A stretch of DNA of 64,000 nucleotides from Porphyrobacter sp. (GTDB taxonomy: Bacteria; Pseudomonadota; Alphaproteobacteria; Sphingomonadales; Sphingomonadaceae). The DNA lies in contig JAGIBN010000003.1 in the NCBI GenBank assembly GCA_017744315.1, positions 310,001 to 374,000 on the forward strand. Reading direction: 5' to 3'. Below, in pieces: positions 8,129 through 16,024 of this stretch (the stretch's first letter is position 1; each line of letters begins with the position of its first letter). Both the position numbers and the translations under genes were made by a program. Below the pieces are notes generated by a model, which ran no database searches, was not told the DNA's origin, and was given only the letters and a program-made list of their open reading frames with translations.

Positions 8129-9630
8129 AGGAGCTGCTTCGCTCCGACGCTTTCAGGCTGGATCGCGGAGCGCCCGACAGGGCCGTTGTCGACATCGGCT
8201 CGAACACTGTGCGCCTTGTTGTCTACTCGGGTTCGCAGCGCGTGCCCGACGTCTGGTTCAACGAAAAAGTCAGCGCCCGGCTCGGCCGCGAGCTGAATGA
8301 CACTGGCCGTATTCCCGAACGGGCGGCCGGTCTCGCGCTGGCCGGACTGCGCCGATTTGCCGCGATCCTGCGCGATCTCGACGTGAAGTGGATCGATGTC
8401 GTCGGCACTGCCGCCGTGCGGGAGGCCGTAAACGCCGAGCCATTCCTGGCCGAGGTGCGCGAGATCGGCCTCGAACCCCGGGTGCTCACTGGCGAGGAAG
8501 AAGCACAGGCGTCCGCCTGGGGCGTGATCGGTGCCTTCCCCGACGCGCACGGCGTGGTCGCGGACCTTGGGGGCGGCAGTCTCGAACTCGTCTCGGTCGA
8601 GGACGGGCGCTCTCATCACGGCGAGAGCCTGCCGCTCGGAACGCTGCGATTGTCCGGTCTCAGGGAAAAGGGCCCGGTCGCATTCAAGCGCGCGGTCCAC
8701 AAGTCCTTCGAAAAGGCTGGCTGGGCGGCGGCGCATCCCGGCCCGCTTTATATGGTGGGCGGAACCTGGCGCGCCTTTGCCACCTACACAATGCGCAGCA
8801 CGCTGCACCCGCTATCGGATCCACACACCTTCGAACTGGACGTCGCTGAGGCAGACAGGATCGCGAAGAAGCTCGTGCGGAGCGATCCGCGGTTGTTGAT
8901 GGAGACCGCCCGGCTCTCGGCCATGCGCGCGAATGCCTTGCCCGACGCGGCCGCGATCATGCGCGCCATGCTGGCCGAGTTGCAGCCGACCCACCTGGTG
9001 TTCTCCTCGTGGGGTCTGCGCGAGGGGCTGCTCCATCAACGGCTGAGCCCAGAGGTTCGGGCGAAGGACCCGCTGCTCGAAGGCATCAGTTATTTCGTTG
9101 CCCCGCGCGCCAGTTCAGCCCCGCTCGCAGCGGCAATCGCGGCCTGGACCGCCGGAGTCGCTCGCGAGGAATTGGAGCCGGAAGCGGAGCGGTTGCGCCT
9201 CGCCGCCACGATGCTGGCGCTTTCCGCCGTAAGGCTCGAGCCCAACTTGCGCGTACGGCATTCGCTCGACTGGGCGCTCCACAAGCGCTGGATCGGCGTC
9301 GACATGGCAGGCCGGGCGCAGATCGCCGCCGCGTTGCTCGGCGCCTGCGGCAAGCAGATGGTCACGCCGGATCTCCTGAGGCTGGCTCCCGAGGACAAGT
9401 TGAAGCGCGCGATCGGCTGGGGCTTGGCGACACGGCTCTGCCTCAAGCTCGGAGGCGGCGTGCCCCCCTCGCCCGCTGCGAGCTCGCTGACCTACTCGGA
9501 CGGTGAGCTGACCTTGCGGCTTGGAAACTCGCTCCGTGATCTCGCGTCGCCGGCGATTGAACAGGACCTCAGGGTTTTAGCCGAGTGGATCGGCGCCACG
9601 CCGGCCTTAAAGTTGATGACCACCGTATGA
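8125..9630 (+). CDS. ppx: Exopolyphosphatase (Ppx/GppA family)
   Basis: The 501-residue protein belongs to the ASKHA fold phosphatases that trim polyphosphate from its ends or hydrolyse pppGpp. Residues 21-33 (VVDIGSNTVRLVV) form the first phosphate loop, TGEEEAQAS follows, and VADLGGGSLELV near 148 is the second glycine loop. The C-terminal half has the helical HD-like region typical of long Ppx proteins. The start at 8125 was chosen because it overlaps the ppk1 stop and directly precedes the conserved core. Its product counteracts the upstream kinase. Confidence 0.94.
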   Translation: MKELLRSDAFRLDRGAPDRAVVDIGSNTVRLVVYSGSQRVPDVWFNEKVSARLGRELNDTGRIPERAAGLALAGLRRFAAILRDLDVKWIDVVGTAAVREAVNAEPFLAEVREIGLEPRVLTGEEEAQASAWGVIGAFPDAHGVVADLGGGSLELVSVEDGRSHHGESLPLGTLRLSGLREKGPVAFKRAVHKSFEKAGWAAAHPGPLYMVGGTWRAFATYTMRSTLHPLSDPHTFELDVAEADRIAKKLVRSDPRLLMETARLSAMRANALPDAAAIMRAMLAELQPTHLVFSSWGLREGLLHQRLSPEVRAKDPLLEGISYFVAPRASSAPLAAAIAAWTAGVAREELEPEAERLRLAATMLALSAVRLEPNLRVRHSLDWALHKRWIGVDMAGRAQIAAALLGACGKQMVTPDLLRLAPEDKLKRAIGWGLATRLCLKLGGGVPPSPAASSLTYSDGELTLRLGNSLRDLASPAIEQDLRVLAEWIGATPALKLMTTV

Positions 9631-9719
9631 CGGTGATGTGACGAACGTGGCAAAAGCCTTGCCCGGATAGGATTCGGCGCGAGACTCTCCGCGGGGGTCG
9701 AGCTTCGGAGGGACATCCA

Positions 9720-10034
9720 TTGGCAAGGTCAGCAACTGCGGCAACCGGCACGCGGAGCAACGGTGCGACACCCGTCGCGTCCGCCAAACCGCCAGCACCC
9801 AAGAAACCCGCGCCTGAGACCTCGGCGCTTTCGCTTGAGCAACTGGCCCAGGCGATCCTCGCCGGTGATGTGAAGCCACGCGTGGCGGACGTACGCCGGC
9901 TGGCCTCGGCCGTTCTCGAGCCCAAAGCGGTCGAGAAGTCCAAGAAGGCCAAAGGCGCGAAGGCGAAAAAGGAAAAAGGGAAGCACAAGCTCCCCAAGAT
10001 CCCCGGTCAAAAGAAGAAGAAGGCGAAGGCCTGA
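9720..10034 (+). CDS. Small Lys/Ala-rich basic protein
   Basis: A 104-residue product with a TTG start preceded by GGAGGGA at good spacing. The N-terminal third is Ala/Thr/Pro-rich and disordered-looking. A short helical core (about 37-70) reads ALSLEQLAQAILAGDVKPRVADVRRLA. The C-terminal third is almost all Lys, Ala and Gly, like bacterial histone-H1-type tails. It may bind DNA, RNA or, given its place just after ppk-ppx, polyphosphate; all are guesses from charge and context. I do not recognise a named family. Confidence 0.6.
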   Translation: MARSATAATGTRSNGATPVASAKPPAPKKPAPETSALSLEQLAQAILAGDVKPRVADVRRLASAVLEPKAVEKSKKAKGAKAKKEKGKHKLPKIPGQKKKKAKA

Positions 10035-10063
10035 CCGGCGCCTAGGTGTGGGCAGGGCGCCGG
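10035..10063. terminator. Hairpin between convergent genes
   Basis: A perfect inverted repeat, CCGGCGCC (10035-10042) and GGCGCCGG (10056-10063), with a 13-base loop sits exactly in the 36-base gap between the basic-protein gene and the convergent DUF6152 gene. There is no T tract on either side, so it would be a weak or Rho-assisted bidirectional terminator. Confidence 0.5.
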
Positions 10064-10070
10064 CCAGGAC

Positions 10071-10454
10071 CTACATGCGCACCGGCAGCTGCTGTAGAGA
10101 TTCGCCGTTGGCGCGCTTGACCGTGACGTTGAACCCGCCGTGGCGGCCGTCACGCAGCTTGTAATAAGTCAGGTCGATCTTCTCGCCCGGGGTGAGCGAA
10201 CGCTTCGACCAGCCGGAACGCGAAAGGTGGTTGGGGCTCATGCCTTCGAATGCCCAGCGGTTGCCGGCGGCATCCTTGACGTAGAGGAAGGTGTGCGGAT
10301 TGGTCCACACCCAGCGCTCTACCGTGACGCCCTTCATTTCGGTCGGCACGCCCCAGTCGAACATCGCGGTGGAATGGTGAGCGACGGCGGGCACAGCCAG
10401 AAGCGCGCCCAGCCCGGCGGCGGCGAAAATCGCCATGCGGGTTGTCTTGTTCAT
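10071..10454 (-). CDS. Secreted DUF6152 family protein
   Basis: A 127-residue product with a signal peptide (residues 1-25, ending VPAVAHH) and the pattern HHSTAMFDW...VERWVWTNPHTFLYV...RWAFEGMSPNHLSRSGW...LKPG-like GEKI. This His-rich start and the W-x-N-PH-x-x-x-x-V block are what I associate with DUF6152, a family of periplasmic proteins of unknown function. A strong GGAGAGAGGAAAA site precedes the ATG at 10454. It is divergent from the secreted protein at 10605, and the 150 bases between them should hold both promoters. Confidence 0.75.
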   Translation of the reverse strand: MNKTTRMAIFAAAGLGALLAVPAVAHHSTAMFDWGVPTEMKGVTVERWVWTNPHTFLYVKDAAGNRWAFEGMSPNHLSRSGWSKRSLTPGEKIDLTYYKLRDGRHGGFNVTVKRANGESLQQLPVRM

Positions 10455-10604
10455 TTTTCCTCTCTCCTGCGCATCTTCCACCCCATCTGGAAGAGCACTT
10501 GCGCATCTTCTCCCGCAAAGATCGGACATAATCAACCCGCCGCTTGACTTAGGCTCACTGAGCACCGCAATCTTTTGCAAAGAGAGAGAATGCGGGAGGG
10601 ACAA

Positions 10605-11411
10605 ATGAAAGGTTGGGCTTTGATGGCGCGCGCGCTCGCGGGCGGTGCGGCCTTGGCAATGGCAGCGGCGGCACCGGCGCAGGACAACGCGGTTCCGCGT
10701 GCCCACGGATATACCGCGATCGAGCAATTGCCCGACTTCAGCGGCGTCTGGGCGCCGGACTGGTCGCTGCTGTTTGGTGGCGGCGGGGGCGGCCCTCCGG
10801 CCCAGCCCAAGCTGACCCCGGCCGCGCAGCAGCATCTCGACGCCTTTCGCGCCAAGCAGGCCGCAGAGGGTGTCGACCAATCGGCCCAGGTCAGCTGCCT
10901 GCCGCCGGGCATGCCCGGGATCATGCGCCAGCCCTATCCGATCGAGTTCCTGTTCACGCCGGGACGGGTAACGATCTTCGCCGAAACCTACACCCAGGCG
11001 CGGCGCATCTACACCGACGGGCGTCCGCTGCCCGACGACCCCGACCTGCTGTTCAACGGCTATTCCGTTGGACGCTGGGACGGCGACACCCTGCTGGTCG
11101 ACACGGTCGGCTTCAGCCCGGTGACCGACATTTCCGGCGGCATCCCGCATAGCGACAAGATGCGCATCCACGAACGGATCTGGCTCGATAAGCCGGACGT
11201 GCTGCGAATCGAGACCACGATCACCGATCCTGACGTGCTGACCGAACCCTATGTCCAGCAACTCGCCTTCCGCCGCGAGAAGACCTGGGAGATTCGCGAG
11301 TATGTCTGCGAAGAGAACAACCGCCTCGTGAAGGACGGCGGCGGCGCCAACGTCGACCTCGGCCTCGACGATGAAGGCGATCCGTTCGGCCCACCGCCTG
11401 AGGGCCAGTAA
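10605..11411 (+). CDS. Secreted hypothetical protein, divergent partner of the DUF6152 gene
   Basis: The 268-residue protein starts with a signal peptide (MKGWALMARALAGGAALAMAAAAPAQ), preceded by GGGAGGG 4 bases before the ATG. The mature part has a Gly-rich loop (FGGGGGGPP), SCLPPGMPGIM, FTPGRVTIFAETYTQARRIYTDGR, and VGRWDGDTLLVDTVGFSP...IPHSD, a beta-rich pattern I have seen in many sphingomonad secreted proteins beside DUF6152 genes. The block GRWDGDTLLVDT followed by H-S-D and R-x-H-E-R looks conserved and could bind a ligand. No enzymatic function can be assigned. Confidence 0.7.
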   Translation: MKGWALMARALAGGAALAMAAAAPAQDNAVPRAHGYTAIEQLPDFSGVWAPDWSLLFGGGGGGPPAQPKLTPAAQQHLDAFRAKQAAEGVDQSAQVSCLPPGMPGIMRQPYPIEFLFTPGRVTIFAETYTQARRIYTDGRPLPDDPDLLFNGYSVGRWDGDTLLVDTVGFSPVTDISGGIPHSDKMRIHERIWLDKPDVLRIETTITDPDVLTEPYVQQLAFRREKTWEIREYVCEENNRLVKDGGGANVDLGLDDEGDPFGPPPEGQ

Positions 11412-11485
11412 AGTCCGGCGCCCGGAGTCTCGCGGCTTCGGGCGCTAACCAATTCGCAAGCAGCGAAGCGTTACTCCGGCAGGCG

Positions 11486-11872
11486 ATGAACGCCATGCCG
11501 CCCTCCTTCTACGCCGCGTCCGACAGCTTCGTACCCGGCCGCAACGACACGCTCGAAGCTTCGCTGCGCTGGACGGCGCTCGCCGAAGCCGCGCAGGTCG
11601 TGGCAACCCTCGCCCGCGTCGAAACGCTCCCCGGCTCCGAGGATGGGCGTGCGATCGACCAACTCTTGCAGAGCGCCGATCCCTGGCGCCGCGAACGGGC
11701 CCAGCATGGCATCGCCGATATCTCCGCCTTCATGCAGCCGGGCATCGTGGCGCTGCTGTCGGTAAGTGCTCGCGGTGTCGATCCGAAGCCCGCTGCGATG
11801 GCGCTATGGGAAGAGTTCGTCGACGCCCGCGCTGCGGTGATCGCGCTGCTAAATCCGGCGGGTGCAGCCTAG
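11486..11872 (+). CDS. Hypothetical helical protein
   Basis: A 128-residue, mostly alpha-helical product with no signal peptide, no membrane segment and no motif I recognise. The middle reads WTALAEAAQVVATLARVETLPG and the end WEEFVDARAAVIALLNPAGAA. Coding bias is like its neighbours. It converges on the lipid-kinase gene with a 4-base overlap of stop codons. A start at the ATG three codons later is equally possible. Confidence 0.55.
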   Translation: MNAMPPSFYAASDSFVPGRNDTLEASLRWTALAEAAQVVATLARVETLPGSEDGRAIDQLLQSADPWRRERAQHGIADISAFMQPGIVALLSVSARGVDPKPAAMALWEEFVDARAAVIALLNPAGAA

Positions 11873-12756
11873 CAGAAAGCTAGCGGCACCTCGCTGACGG
11901 CCATCGTTGCGGGAAGCGTGCCAACGATATCACCGTCTGCCTGGACCGGAAGCGCGTCTCGGCTGGTGGCGATCAGTTCCCGGCAGGTGAATGTCTCGAC
12001 GCCCGACTGTCGCGAAGCATCCCGTCCGCAGATTAGGCCAAACACGAAGCGTGCGTAGTCACGCCGCCGCGCTTTGGGCAGTGCGACAAGATGGAGCAGC
12101 GGATCGTGCACGCGCGCCGCTTGGGCGAGGCTCCAGGCCCCGGCGTAGTAGCGGCCTTTGGCGACGTAGAACGCTTCGCAGTCGAGCACGCGCCCTTCTG
12201 ACTCGAGGCGAATAGCGTGGCGCGGCCAGCGCCAAAGCAATTGGCAGAAGGCCACTCCGTAAGCGAGGCGTCCGATCAAGCGCTTCAGCCGCGGAGAGAC
12301 CTGCTCGACCGCGTAGCTGTCGGGGCCCACTCCAGCACAGGCAAAGAAGAACCCGTCGCCCAGTGCGACAGGATAGTGCGGACGTCCCGAGCGACCAGCG
12401 AGGACAAGTTGGGCGAAGGCGCGAGGGTCGGCGGGATATTCGGCTTCGCGGGCGAGCAGGTTGATGGTTCCAGCTGGATAGATGCTGATCGGAACCGCCC
12501 GCGCCCGCCGCGCCATCGCGCCGGCCACCAGGCGTACCGTGCCGTCTCCCCCGGCCACGCAAACATGCGTCGCGGCCTCGGCGATTTCAGGAGTGCCCTT
12601 GCTCTCGCAATGCAGGACCGTCGCCCCTTCAGCCTCCAGCGATTGCGTCAGCTCGGCAATGCGCTTCTGCGAATAGGATCCGGAGGTGGGATTGCTGAAC
12701 AGCTGGACCACCGGCGCGGCCTGCCGTCTTGCAATCTTTCGTGCGGCCACGCCCAT
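11869..12756 (-). CDS. Diacylglycerol kinase family protein
   Basis: The 295-residue product opens with VQLFSNPTSGSYS (the NP-x-SG loop of lipid kinases), then VAGGDGTVRLVAGAM (GGDGT signature) and YPAGTINLLARE (substrate loop). The C-terminal domain is the beta-sandwich of DAGK/YegS-type enzymes. It should phosphorylate a lipid such as diacylglycerol or a sphingoid lipid. The ATG at 12756 with upstream GGAAGA was preferred over one 31 codons earlier, since residues before it look non-coding. Divergent from mmcB; its 5' region faces the LexA box. Confidence 0.85.
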   Translation of the reverse strand: MGVAARKIARRQAAPVVQLFSNPTSGSYSQKRIAELTQSLEAEGATVLHCESKGTPEIAEAATHVCVAGGDGTVRLVAGAMARRARAVPISIYPAGTINLLAREAEYPADPRAFAQLVLAGRSGRPHYPVALGDGFFFACAGVGPDSYAVEQVSPRLKRLIGRLAYGVAFCQLLWRWPRHAIRLESEGRVLDCEAFYVAKGRYYAGAWSLAQAARVHDPLLHLVALPKARRRDYARFVFGLICGRDASRQSGVETFTCRELIATSRDALPVQADGDIVGTLPATMAVSEVPLAFC

Positions 12757-12842
12757 TCTTCCAGCGCCATCCTCAAACCGTGAAGCGTACCTAGATGCAC
12801 CAGCGCTCCCTAACGATGGGTGCACGAGGGTGTCTTGACCAT

Positions 12843-12857
12843 GTTCCACTTCTGTTC
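12843..12857 (+). promoter_or_regulatory. LexA (SOS) box
   Basis: The sequence GTTC-CACTTCT-GTTC is an exact match to the alphaproteobacterial LexA operator GTTC-N7-GTTC. It ends 12 bases before the mmcB ATG, so LexA bound there would block transcription of this DNA-repair gene until SOS induction. MmcB belongs to the SOS regulon in Caulobacter, which makes the call stronger than the motif alone. Confidence 0.85.
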
Positions 12858-12869
12858 CATTTTGGACGG

Positions 12870-13373
12870 ATGGCCGACTCTCCCTCCCTCGTTTCGGGCT
12901 CCGCCCTCTCCGAACGCCGCGCCGCCGCTGTGGCGCGCGGCATTTGCCGGTTGTTCGCCCGCAACGACATCTGGGCGCTTGCCGAGATGCCCTTGCGCAA
13001 TGGGCGACGGGCGGACCTCATGGGGATCGACGCCAAGGGCCACATCGTCATCGTCGAGATCAAGACCGCGCGCTCGGACTTGCTCGGAGACGGCAAGTGG
13101 CCCGACTACCTGGATTTCTGCGACAAGTTCTACTGGGGCTTGTCGCCAGAGCTTGACCGTGCCTGCCTCGAAGGTGCGGACTTCCGCCCCGATTGCTGCG
13201 GCGTGATCGTGGCCGATGAATACGACGCGGAGATCGTCCGCCCGGCGCCCAGTCATCCCTTGGCCGCCGCCCGGCGCAAGGTCGAGATCGAGCGTCTCGC
13301 CCGCACCGCCCTGCGCCGCCACCTCGTCGGGCTCGACCCGCAATGCGCGGCTTGGGGACAGGGACTAGGCTGA
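12870..13373 (+). CDS. mmcB: MmcB family DNA repair protein
   Basis: A 167-residue protein with a restriction-endonuclease-like (PD-(D/E)xK type) core: LAEMPLRNGRRADLMGID, then HIVIVEIKTARSDLLGDGKWPDYLDFCDKFYW, where the E-I-K of VEIKTA and the preceding RADLM Asp look like the catalytic set. In Caulobacter, MmcB is an SOS-induced protein tied to mitomycin C tolerance and ImuABC mutagenesis. Start at 12870 was chosen because it follows the LexA box directly and begins the conserved region; upstream ATGs would place the operator inside the gene. No imuABC genes are in the window. Confidence 0.9.
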   Translation: MADSPSLVSGSALSERRAAAVARGICRLFARNDIWALAEMPLRNGRRADLMGIDAKGHIVIVEIKTARSDLLGDGKWPDYLDFCDKFYWGLSPELDRACLEGADFRPDCCGVIVADEYDAEIVRPAPSHPLAAARRKVEIERLARTALRRHLVGLDPQCAAWGQGLG

Positions 13374-13429
13374 GCCCGAGCTTCGGTAGCGCTTTCCCGC
13401 AGACGGTCGGTTGTGGCAGTTTGCTCGTG

Positions 13430-14163
13430 ATGACCATCGAGGTTCCATCCGCACTGGCCTTGTCCGCACTGGCAATGAGCCTGATCGTCGCTGCTCGTTA
13501 TGCGATCTCGAGTGGCGCGTTCGCCTTGGCCACCCATCGGGTGCGGCCGGGACTCTATACCGGGCTGAACAACCAAATCCGGCGCGAGGTTGGCTGGTCT
13601 TTGGCCTCGGCCGCGATCTATGGGATTCCTGCGGGGATCGTCGCCTGGGGATGGCAGAACCGCGGCTGGACGCTGATCTACACCGACTTTGCCGACCATC
13701 CGCTGTGGTACCTGCCGGCCTCGCTGTTCGCCTATCTCCTCCTCCACGACACCTGGTTCTACTGGACCCATCGTCTGTTCCATCAGCCGCGCTGGTTCAG
13801 GCTGGCCCACGCGGTCCACCATGAGAGCCGTCCGCCCACGGCCTGGGCGGCGATGAGTTCCACCCGATCGAGGCAGTGACCGGGGCCGTGGTCATCCCCG
13901 CGCTCGTGTTCTTCGTGCCGATACACGTCGCCGTGCTCGGCCTGGTGCTGGCGATCATGACCGTGATGGGCGTGACCAACCACATGGGCTGGGAGCTGTT
14001 TCCCCGCGCTCTGGTCCACTCCAGGCTCGGCGGTTGGCTCATCACCGCCAGCCACCACCAGCGGCATCACGAAGCCTATCGCTGCAACTATGGGCTCTAT
14101 TTCCGCTTCTGGGACCGGCTGTGCGGCACCGACCGCGGGCTGGCCTCTCCCGGCACGCCCTGA
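13430..14163 (+). pseudogene. Sterol desaturase/fatty acid hydroxylase family gene, broken by a frameshift
   Basis: Two reading frames together spell one di-iron membrane hydroxylase. The first (13430-13879) has transmembrane helices and the first histidine boxes, HDTWFYWTHRLFH and HAVHHESRPPTAWAAMS. The second continues in another frame with FHPIEAVTGAVVIPALVFF, NHMGWELFP and the last box SHHQRHH, ending at 14163. Restoring one T after 13858 (AGTTC to AGTTTC) rejoins the canonical SFHPIEAV sequence. The rest of both halves is intact, so this is a recent mutation or a sequencing error in a short T run. The family hydroxylates or desaturates lipids. Confidence 0.88.
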
Positions 14164-14269
14164 CGCTGCGACCGAGGCCGGAAGCGCTGTCGGCGCGAAC
14201 CGAATTTTACGGGTAATTAACTATGTCGCGCCCATAGGCAGCTGCAAAGAGGTTTAGGGGAATAGCTGC

Positions 14270-15946
14270 ATGGACACGGTGCGGGGCAACTTCGGGCCTA
14301 TTACCGATAGTGATGCCTATGACCCGGCCGACGACGAACCCGTCCGCCGGACCCCGCCGCGTCCCGAGATCGGCCAGGACGAACGGCGCATGCAAGTCCG
14401 CGCCTACAATCACTGGGCCAGCCTGCTCGATGACCGCAACTATCCCGCGATCGACGACCTCGATCCGGAGGACCTGCCCGACTTCGGTCCCTACAGCGTA
14501 CTGCTCGATTTCAGCCGGGGCATCGAAAATCCCGGCATCTCGTTCATCGGCGACAAACTGGCGGACGAGTGCGGCGCCGGCGACGCGGAGCTGATGACGC
14601 TGGCCGACGTGCCGGCCCGTTCGCTCCTCACCCGTATCACCGACCACTACATGCAGATCCTGGCCAACCAGGCGCCGATCGGCTTCGAAGCGGAGTTCGT
14701 GAACCAGCGCGGGGCGACGCTCGCCTACCGCGGGATCCTGCTGCCCTATTCGAGCGACGATGACACGATCGACTTCATCTACGGCGTGATCAACTGGAAG
14801 GAACTCGCCGACGCCCTCGATTCGGATGAACTTCTGCTCGAAATCGATCAGGTTCTCGAAACCGGGCTCGACACCGCCGCCGAGGAAGATGATCTCGATC
14901 TCTCACTGCCGACCGGGCTTTCCATCAACGTAACCTACAGCGAGCCGACCGTGGTGACCGAAGACGTTCCCACCACTCCCAGCTTCGATCCCTTGCCGCT
15001 TCCGTCCTTCGGTCTCAGCGCTGGCGACGAACCCGCTGCGGTCACTGACGACGAAGAGCTTGCCGACGAGAACACCTTCGAAGCCCTCTACGAACTCGAT
15101 GATCTGGACGAAGGCGAAGAAGGGGACGACGAGGAAGTCGGCTACGATTCCGACGACGCGGACGAAGAGGAAGAGGGCGACCTGCGCCCGTCGTTCGGTT
15201 CGCTCCTCAAGATGCCGATGCTGATGCCCGAGGGTTCGGCCAAGGTGCCGATCGAACTGGGCGACCCGATCGACGACAGCGAATTCGATCTGACCGACTA
15301 TATCGAGACCGCGATGGAAATGCCCGCGGTCGATCCCACGAGCATGGGCCTCAGCGATTGGCTGGCGGCGGCGCGCGAAATGGCCGATGCGGCCAACAAC
15401 AGCGAAGATCGCACGCGCACCGCGCTCTACGAAGCGATCGGCCGGGCATACGACTTCTCGCTCGCCGCCATCGAAGAGCCGGCCGACTTCAACGAACTGC
15501 TCGCCGATGCCGGGCTGACCGTACAGGTTCGCGCGCCGATGACCCCGGTGGTCAAGCTCGTGTTCGGACACGACTACGACAAGACGCGCCTTACCGAATA
15601 CGCATCGGCGCTGACCTACGCACACCGGATCGAGCTGCCGCGAGGCACCCTCGGCACTTACCTTCGCGACGCGGAGGGCGGCCTGAAGGGCGTGGTCCAG
15701 GCTGAGCGCCGACTGCGCCGCGAAGAGGCGGGCAAGGACCCTCTGACGCCGAACGGGCTGCGCGATGCGCTGGCCGCAAAGCTGCGCGGCATGCCGCCGC
15801 TGTCGTTCAATTCGCTGGCTCCGGAAGGCACCGAATTCGCCCTCGTCCTGATCCGCCGTACGGAAAGCGGCGAGGTCGTGATGCTGGGCGAGGTGCCTGA
15901 GGACACGTCCTTGATCGAACGGGCCGCCAAGCGTCTGATCGGCTAA
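14270..15946 (+). CDS. PAS-like domain protein with acidic linker, unknown function
   Basis: The 558-residue protein has three parts. Residues 35-185 (YNHWASLLDDRNYPAIDDLDPEDLPDFGPYSVLLDF then FIGDKLADECG and FIYGVINWKE) resemble the alphaproteobacterial PAS-type family used in putative sensors. Residues 190-310 are a highly acidic, disordered region with runs of Asp and Glu. Residues 330-558 are a helical C-terminal part, including WLAAAREMADAANNSEDRTRTALYEAIGRAYDF and a strand-rich end. No kinase, cyclase or DNA-binding domain was recognised. A partial CtrA-like TTAACTAT lies upstream at 14217. It may be a sensory or scaffold protein. Confidence 0.65.
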   Translation: MDTVRGNFGPITDSDAYDPADDEPVRRTPPRPEIGQDERRMQVRAYNHWASLLDDRNYPAIDDLDPEDLPDFGPYSVLLDFSRGIENPGISFIGDKLADECGAGDAELMTLADVPARSLLTRITDHYMQILANQAPIGFEAEFVNQRGATLAYRGILLPYSSDDDTIDFIYGVINWKELADALDSDELLLEIDQVLETGLDTAAEEDDLDLSLPTGLSINVTYSEPTVVTEDVPTTPSFDPLPLPSFGLSAGDEPAAVTDDEELADENTFEALYELDDLDEGEEGDDEEVGYDSDDADEEEEGDLRPSFGSLLKMPMLMPEGSAKVPIELGDPIDDSEFDLTDYIETAMEMPAVDPTSMGLSDWLAAAREMADAANNSEDRTRTALYEAIGRAYDFSLAAIEEPADFNELLADAGLTVQVRAPMTPVVKLVFGHDYDKTRLTEYASALTYAHRIELPRGTLGTYLRDAEGGLKGVVQAERRLRREEAGKDPLTPNGLRDALAAKLRGMPPLSFNSLAPEGTEFALVLIRRTESGEVVMLGEVPEDTSLIERAAKRLIG

Positions 15947-16024
15947 CGAACGGTGCCTCGAAGCCGGGAGAGCAACCAAGCTTCAGTTTCCGTTCATGCC
16001 CCAATGCGCTAGGCAGGGGGTGAA

